This document shows, one piece after another, positions 13,940-18,798 of a DNA stretch of 18,798 bases; within the stretch, counting starts at the first letter, position 1; the number at the start of each line of letters is the position of its first letter. The notes beneath the pieces were generated by a model, which saw nothing but the letters and a program-made list of their open reading frames with translations, searched no databases and was not told the origin of the DNA. Made by a program: the position numbers and the translations under genes. This DNA comes from Bacillota bacterium (GTDB taxonomy: Bacteria; Bacillota; Clostridia; Oscillospirales; Ruminococcaceae): contig JAEZVA010000069.1 of assembly GCA_023443315.1 (NCBI GenBank), positions 1-18,798 on the forward strand. Direction: 5' to 3'.

Positions 13940-16726
13940 TTATACAGGCAGCCAGCCCGCCAGTCTGCTGGACATGATGGTGGACATGCCGTCCAAGCCA
14001 TCCTCGCCGCCGCCAGGGACGACAGGGGGGGCTACGCCAGCTGGACCGATGTCTTCGTGGTTATCAGCACCTGTTATAACATTTCCCGCGTCAATATTGC
14101 CACCGGTTGCGTTCACTCCGCAGATTAAGCCAAAGCCCACTGTCGCGCCTGTTATCGATCCTGTCGCGCCTGTCACTGTTAGTGTTCCACTGTACGTGCA
14201 GTTCTGTATCGTGCCGTTGTTCAGACCGCAGATGCCGCCGACGTAGGATGTGCCGGTGATGGAGGATGCGGTGTCTGTTACATCGCAATTGTCAATTGTG
14301 CCGTTATTTGTGCCCGCAATCATACCGACATGGTTTACGCCAACAACAGAGGAGGAGGCATTGATTACTATGTTTTTGACGGATGCGCCCGAGCCGATTA
14401 TCGAGAACAGTCCGACGTCGCTTGCGCTTCCCCCATCTATACTAACTGTGATAGTTTGATTAACAGAATTATGCTGACCGTTGTAATGCCCAGCAAACGC
14501 GTTAGTAATGCGATGAGCAGCATCGATGGTAAACTCCCCAGTCTGCTCATAATAATATACATTAGCAGCAAATGTATCAATACGCTTAAACAACTCAGCG
14601 CTGCTGATAAGGTAGGGCTTTTCCGATGTTCCCCGTCCTGCAAACACCAAATCTGCTGCACGAATTTCTTGCGCTGTGGAGCTTTGAGAAGACGGAGCAT
14701 ACCCTGTCTTCTGCGCGGCAACCGTTGCAGTGTAGGTGCCGCTCTCGGTTACAGTTAACTCAAGCGAAGCAACTGTAAGACCCGATTGAGTGTGGACAGG
14801 TGTTGTTCCCCCGTCCTTATATAAGTCTACATTGTAAGTGACACCTATGGGGTCAGATATTCCAACCCAAGAGACATTGAGTTTGAGATTGTCAGTCTCA
14901 TGACGAGCCAATGTAACAGTTCCGATAGCAGGAAGCGTCGGCGTTGTCGGGACTGTTTTAGTAAATGTCTTTATACTCTCGTTAGAGTTAAGCACATTGC
15001 CCGCGTTACCAAGAGAAACGACCCCCGCACTGTACGAACCAGCGGGATAGGTTGTGTTGTTGCTAAGGTCAACCTCATGCCCAGACACAGTTTGAGAAGT
15101 GCCGTTTATGGTCACGCGGTACTGGTTCACGCCGGACATCGCGTCCCATGTCAACCTTTTAGTCGTGTCATTATAGGCGACGTTTGTCGGGGTGGGAGCC
15201 CTTGTAACGGTGAACTGCCCGACTACAGAAAGCTGCTCAAACGCAGATTTTGCGGTAATACGAATATAGTAGGGCGCTGTGGGCACAAGGGGCACAAAGC
15301 CAGCGCCCATTGCCGCGCGCAGGTCAAGGGAGGTGGCTGCACCTGCGGACAGGTTGGTATCGAGCTTTTTGTTGCTGTACGAGGTATTGGTTGCAACGGT
15401 TACGTTGTAGCCCCTGGTAGCGCCTGCTGCCGTCCACGACGCAATATACTTAGTTGGATCTGCACCGTTGTATGTCGGGACTGTCAGTGAAAGCGCGGGG
15501 TGGTCGGAGGTACAGTTCACATCGATTGTGTTGCTGTACGCGGAAGCATCCCTTGACGAGGTAGACCGCGCGGCGACGCGCACCTGATAGGTGCCGGAGG
15601 GCGCAAGGTTATCCTCCAAGAAGTCGGCTAAGTTAAGCACTCTGGTGCTAGAGGAAAGCGTTTTGTATACGTAAATAGTAGAACCAGCACGATTTACACG
15701 CACCTCGTATCCGTTTGACGCGCCGGAGACCGCGCTCCAACGAATCTCGTTGCCGTTTCGGGTGATGCGGGGCGCGGAGAGCGGGGTAAGCGTGGTATCG
15801 TCATCATTGTTGTTTGTATCGTCCTTAACGTCGGGCTCATAGGTGTTTGAGCCGGTAGCTATGTGCGCGGGTGCGGTATCGATGCTAACATTCTTGCTGT
15901 GGCAGAACAATAGCCCGACCTTATCGCCGCCTTCAATATAGGACGGCTTGTTGGCAACCACGCTGCCAATGCTGGAGGAACCAACCAGATACAGGTTGGT
16001 GTCGTAGTTGAGGGTAATTGTGTTCATCGAGATATTGTAAAGCTTAAGCACCGTAAGCAGTTGGGAGGTCTTTACCGTTTCAATGCTTGTAAAGCCGCTC
16101 GCGGTGGCGTTTAGCTTGTTGTGCTCGAGTAGGGTGTCGTAGCGAATCTGCGTTTCGCCAATAACGGTAGCGCCCTTTGCGACGATGCGCGGACGCGAAA
16201 CGGTGCTGGCACTCACCAGCTTTTTCGCTGTAACGCTGTCAAGATACACCGAGTTCTCGCCGCCGCCGTATACATAGATGGTGCCGCCCACCGTTACGTT
16301 TTGCAAAGTGACGTTGCCGTCGCCTACGCCTTTATCGATTACAAGGTCTCCTGTAACGGTCTTATTGCTTAAGGATACCCCGCTTGCGGTAATCTTCACC
16401 GTGCGGAAGGTCTCTTTTTTCGAGCTTGTTACAGCAGAGGAATATACCTTTCCAGATGTAGACGTACCCGTGCCGCCCGAGCTGCCCGTCGAAGCCGCCG
16501 GCTTAGAGGAGCTTGCTGGCTGTGACGAGCTTTCTTCGGAAGAGGAGGACTGCTCCTCAGAGCTGGTTTCCGGCTCGGAAGACTCCGGCTGCGAGGATGG
16601 TGCGATGGAAGAAACGGGCAGCGTGGTGGGAATGTCTCCCCTGTTACAGCCCGCAAGCACAGTCACAACCGCGAAAATCAACAATACAAAAATCAGCAAC
16701 CCTGCGCGCAAAGAAAACCGTTTCAT
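13940..16726 (-). CDS. Large multidomain surface lipoprotein (Fn3-like, GLUG)
   Basis: A 928-residue exported lipoprotein. Order: signal peptide with lipobox LAGC (Cys27); a Ser/Glu/Pro linker (about 38-92); a beta-helix-like module (about 100-300) with GVGDGNVTLQNVTVGGTIYV, a step found in clostridial surface proteins; then three or four fibronectin-III-like domains (about 320-710) with conserved W and Y positions (IRWSAVSGASNGYEVRV, LTWDAMSGVNQYRVTI). A GLUG-type C-terminal region follows (about 715-900), with GTSEKPYLISS and repeats such as GTSYVGGICGLNNGTI. Such proteins usually act as adhesins or wall scaffolds. No sortase motif or S-layer-homology domain is seen; the lipid anchor is the attachment. 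The ATG at 16726 directly precedes the positively charged n-region. Confidence 0.9.
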   Translation of the reverse strand: MKRFSLRAGLLIFVLLIFAVVTVLAGCNRGDIPTTLPVSSIAPSSQPESSEPETSSEEQSSSSEESSSQPASSSKPAASTGSSGGTGTSTSGKVYSSAVTSSKKETFRTVKITASGVSLSNKTVTGDLVIDKGVGDGNVTLQNVTVGGTIYVYGGGENSVYLDSVTAKKLVSASTVSRPRIVAKGATVIGETQIRYDTLLEHNKLNATASGFTSIETVKTSQLLTVLKLYNISMNTITLNYDTNLYLVGSSSIGSVVANKPSYIEGGDKVGLLFCHSKNVSIDTAPAHIATGSNTYEPDVKDDTNNNDDDTTLTPLSAPRITRNGNEIRWSAVSGASNGYEVRVNRAGSTIYVYKTLSSSTRVLNLADFLEDNLAPSGTYQVRVAARSTSSRDASAYSNTIDVNCTSDHPALSLTVPTYNGADPTKYIASWTAAGATRGYNVTVATNTSYSNKKLDTNLSAGAATSLDLRAAMGAGFVPLVPTAPYYIRITAKSAFEQLSVVGQFTVTRAPTPTNVAYNDTTKRLTWDAMSGVNQYRVTINGTSQTVSGHEVDLSNNTTYPAGSYSAGVVSLGNAGNVLNSNESIKTFTKTVPTTPTLPAIGTVTLARHETDNLKLNVSWVGISDPIGVTYNVDLYKDGGTTPVHTQSGLTVASLELTVTESGTYTATVAAQKTGYAPSSQSSTAQEIRAADLVFAGRGTSEKPYLISSAELFKRIDTFAANVYYYEQTGEFTIDAAHRITNAFAGHYNGQHNSVNQTITVSIDGGSASDVGLFSIIGSGASVKNIVINASSSVVGVNHVGMIAGTNNGTIDNCDVTDTASSITGTSYVGGICGLNNGTIQNCTYSGTLTVTGATGSITGATVGFGLICGVNATGGNIDAGNVITGADNHEDIGPAGVAPPVVPGGGEDGLDGMSTIMSSRLAGWLPV

Positions 16727-16816
16727 TCCATTCCGCCCTTTCGTTAATCAACTAACATTAATATCTACATGCCGTATTTCGCCAAAATCCGCGTCAGAAT
16801 GCGGGGTTTACACTTA

Positions 16817-16845
16817 ATTATAACTCATTGTTTAACCAAAATCAA
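16817..16845 (-). promoter_or_regulatory. Promoter of the 928-residue lipoprotein gene
   Basis: Minus-strand TTGATT (16840-16845), a 17-bp spacer and a perfect TATAAT (16817-16822), giving a leader of about 85 nt. No recognisable riboswitch is seen in the leader. Confidence 0.85.
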
Positions 16846-16986
16846 ACATTTCTATCGGTCTATATAATCTGTGCGCGCCGCCACGCCTTTTACTGCATCA
16901 AGCACGACAATAATTTGCCCAAACCCGATTCTTACCGCCGTAAACTTGTTTTAGCACTGACAAACCATGTTTCGCAGTAAGTGCTA
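16846..16986. other. Intergenic spacer between divergent promoters
   Basis: This stretch separates the lipoprotein promoter from the yebC promoter. I see no gene, RNA motif or repeat in it. Confidence 0.6.
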
Positions 16987-17015
16987 TTGTGCGGGCAGTC
17001 TCGTTGTGATAGAAT
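16987..17015 (+). promoter_or_regulatory. Likely yebC promoter
   Basis: TTGTGC (16987-16992), a 17-bp spacer and TAGAAT (17010-17015). The -10 is a 5/6 match, the -35 a weak one; the leader would be about 85 nt. Confidence 0.5.
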
Positions 17016-17108
17016 AATGTATATTCAGCCTTACGCATTTAACCCGTAACGGTGTATCGACCGTAACTATTCTGTCTTGTGGCAGGCTTACTTTTTGGAG
17101 GTTTTAGA

Positions 17109-17852
17109 ATGTCAGGACATTCCCGATGGAGTAACATCAAGCGCAGGAAAGAGAAATCCGACGCGCAAAGGGCGAAGATATTTACCAAGATAGGCAGAGA
17201 GATTGCCGTAGCGGTACGGGAAGGCGGCGCAGACCCTTCTGTAAACGGAAAGCTGCGCGATTTGATTGCCAAGGCAAAATCGAACAACGTGCCCAACGAC
17301 AACATCGACCGCGTGATAAAAAAAGCGGTGGGCGGCGACGATAAGAACGAATACGAGAGCATCTTTTACGAGGGATACGGGCCCTGCGGTGTTGCCGTAA
17401 TCGTAGAAACGCTGACCGAAAACCGTAACCGCACCGCGGGTGACCTTCGCCACTACTTTGATAAGTACGGCGGCAACCTTGGCACCGTGGGCTGCGTGTC
17501 GTTTATGTTCTCGCAAAAGGGCGTTATCGTGCTTGAGGCAGAGGGTATAGATGAGGATAAGGTAATGGAGGACGCGATGGACGCAGGCGCCGCCGACCTT
17601 TCGTTTGAGGAGGATGTTGTAGAGATCTACACCGAGCCAAACGACCTGCGCACTGTACGCGAGGCATTGGAGGCGAAGAAGTATTCACCCCTTTCCGCAG
17701 AGGTGGAGTATCTGCCGCAGACAGGCTCTCGCATAGAGGATGCCGCAGTTGCCGCGAAGATGAACCGTATGCTTGAGCTGATGAACGACAACGACGACGT
17801 GCAAAACGTATGGCACAACTGGGAGAACGAAGGCGATTTCGCGGAGGACTAG
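17109..17852 (+). CDS. yebC: YebC/PmpR-family regulatory protein
   Basis: A 247-residue cytoplasmic protein of standard length. The N-terminus MSGHSRWSNIKRRK is diagnostic, followed by KIFTKIGREIAVAVREGG, NNVPNDNIDRVIKKA and YEGYGPCGVAVIVETLTENRNRTA, all conserved across the family. YebC-type proteins have been described as DNA-binding regulators (PmpR), and more recent work links relatives to relieving ribosome stalling at proline stretches; which applies here cannot be told. ATG 17109 is chosen for GGAGG 8 nt upstream and its match to the universal N-terminus; a frame starting 30 nt earlier is not used. It stands alone; the Holliday-junction genes ruvABC often found next to yebC are absent. 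Confidence 0.98.
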   Translation: MSGHSRWSNIKRRKEKSDAQRAKIFTKIGREIAVAVREGGADPSVNGKLRDLIAKAKSNNVPNDNIDRVIKKAVGGDDKNEYESIFYEGYGPCGVAVIVETLTENRNRTAGDLRHYFDKYGGNLGTVGCVSFMFSQKGVIVLEAEGIDEDKVMEDAMDAGAADLSFEEDVVEIYTEPNDLRTVREALEAKKYSPLSAEVEYLPQTGSRIEDAAVAAKMNRMLELMNDNDDVQNVWHNWENEGDFAED

Positions 17853-17929
17853 TGATACGTCCCGCCTATAAGCCATCTGTTTTTACGTATGCTTTGAGTA
17901 ATTAACAAACCATATGTATGGCACTACTT

Positions 17930-17970
17930 GCCCTTTCGGTATGAATTATTATCATACTGGAAGGGCTTTT
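17930..17970 (+). terminator. Terminator of yebC
   Basis: A 15-bp stem with two G-U pairs (17930-17944 with 17952-17966) and a 7-nt loop is followed by TTTTATTG. It lies 78 nt after the stop codon. Confidence 0.82.
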
Positions 17971-18017
17971 ATTGTTTAATTAAATCAGAAGAAGTATGTA
18001 ACCAATTATTCTTTTTG

Positions 18018-18752
18018 TCAAGGTATCACGTTCTTACTTTTCTTCCGTAAAACGCACCAATCTCTATGCCCACATTCAGGGCAAATCATCCAACGGACTT
18101 TATTACCACCGGTGCTAAAGAATGTCCGCATTAGGGATGGTTTGAAAACGCAGTCGCATTTAGGGCAAATAAACTCCGTATCTTTTAGGGAAAAAGCTGA
18201 AATAAACAGGCTGATTATTGCGACGGATAAATATATAGCAAGCCCCCACCAGATACGTGATACTACAAGCCACGCCATGAACAAAAGCCCTAAAGCTGCT
18301 GCAATTGCCACTCCAACATGAATCATGTTAAGCTTTTTCTTGTTGTTGATAATACTCTTATTTTCCATAATATGTTCTACGTCAAGGATTGTATTTGCCG
18401 GAACACTGGCTTTACCTGTAATGCTTTCTTTAATTACAGTTATCCTTTCAAGCTGTTTCTGCCGCTCGTCAATTTCGTTCGTAAGCGTTTTTACTTGCTC
18501 GTTAAGCAAGAGCGTGAGGATTTTTTCTGATAGCTCACTCTCCATAACGCTTTTAATTGAATCAAGTGGCAGCCCGATTGATTTGAGTGTGCTAATAAGG
18601 CGCAGCTTGGTTAGGTCATCGTCGTTGTATATACGCCTGCCGCCTTCGCTTTCGGCGGAAGGATGCAGAATGCCTTTTTGGTCGTAAAACTGAACTGTCC
18701 GCACCGAAACATTGCACAATTTCGCCATTTCTCCAGTCGTGTAGTTTGACAT
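18018..18752 (-). CDS. MerR-type regulator fused to membrane helices and zinc ribbon
   Basis: A 244-residue protein with three parts. Residues 1-70 are a MerR winged helix-turn-helix (YTTGEMAKLCNVSVRTVQFYDQ, then GRRIYNDDDLTKL). Residues about 75-120 form the usual dimerising coiled coil. Two hydrophobic segments (about 145-164 and 168-187) follow, then a C-terminal zinc ribbon with C196/C199 and C224/C227. It thus appears to be a membrane-tethered regulator with a metal-binding or redox-sensing tail; which side of the membrane the ribbon faces is unclear, though two helices would put both ends in the cytoplasm. The ATG at 18752 has AAGGAGGTGA 6 nt upstream. A TATACT (18774-18779) may be its -10 box; the -35 would lie outside the window. 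Confidence 0.88.
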   Translation of the reverse strand: MSNYTTGEMAKLCNVSVRTVQFYDQKGILHPSAESEGGRRIYNDDDLTKLRLISTLKSIGLPLDSIKSVMESELSEKILTLLLNEQVKTLTNEIDERQKQLERITVIKESITGKASVPANTILDVEHIMENKSIINNKKKLNMIHVGVAIAAALGLLFMAWLVVSRIWWGLAIYLSVAIISLFISAFSLKDTEFICPKCDCVFKPSLMRTFFSTGGNKVRWMICPECGHRDWCVLRKKSKNVIP

Positions 18753-18798
18753 AGAATTCACCTCCTTGCCCCAAGTATAGGGCATTACGTTACGTCAC

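Noticed and set aside
16278..16817. A 179-codon plus-strand frame opposite the large lipoprotein
   Set aside because: It is antisense to the signal peptide and Ser/Glu linker; its Glu/Ser-rich sequence simply mirrors the repeats on the coding strand.

Overview
The window looks like a stretch of chromosome from a low-to-mid GC Gram-positive bacterium, most likely class Clostridia. This is inferred from strong GGAGG ribosome-binding sites, a zinc-type ribosomal protein L28 (two CxxC pairs), YebC, a CxxC-x17-CxxC zinc-ribbon protein, abundant lipobox-bearing surface proteins, and sharp sigma-A-type promoters with 17-bp spacers. I see no phage module, intact insertion sequence, CRISPR array or rRNA. 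It is mostly a housekeeping/accessory mosaic of short, independently terminated units.

Layout. 70-396: small zinc-ribbon protein with a TTG start, then its terminator. 616-1414: a minus-strand SAM-dependent methyltransferase. 1632-1830: a decayed 3' end of an IS110-family transposase. 1878-2230: a minus-strand tRNA-Met/tRNA-Glu operon with a near-consensus promoter and its own terminator. 2471-2796: rpmB with promoter and a long two-way terminator. 2829-3692: a peptidase-S51-like protein that appears to lack its serine nucleophile. 3739-6045: an SGNH/GDSL hydrolase downstream of a 513-residue lipoprotein. Divergent from this, 6295-8010 holds an M23 (LytM-type) lipoprotein whose best-placed start codon is an unusual ATC. 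8122-8803: a GNAT acetyltransferase. 8836-9927: a PfkB-family sugar kinase, fructokinase-like. 9966-10198: tRNA-Leu(CAA) with promoter and two terminators in a row.

10332-11712 is a self-contained regulatory unit. A TetR-type repressor and a multi-pass membrane protein sit behind one promoter, with a 35-bp palindromic operator just after the -10 box. A possible structured leader RNA ending in a terminator (about 11834-11979) precedes a DUF6064-like membrane protein (12044-12652). 12769-16845 holds two minus-strand lipoproteins (314 and 928 residues) that share a parallel-beta-type module. The larger also carries a Ser/Glu linker, fibronectin-III-like repeats and GLUG-type repeats, and is probably a cell-surface adhesin or scaffold. 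yebC follows at 17109-17852. The window ends in a MerR-type regulator fused to two membrane helices and a zinc ribbon.

Working together: four lipoproteins (4504-6045, 6379-7953, 12769-13713, 13940-16726) point to investment in the cell envelope. The divergent pair around 6.1-6.4 kb may act on the same wall target, but only the M23 partner has a recognisable activity. I found no convincing new multi-gene system. The items most worth a second look are the ATC start, the serine-less S51 protein, the paralogous surface lipoproteins, the membrane-anchored MerR fusion and the candidate leader RNA.
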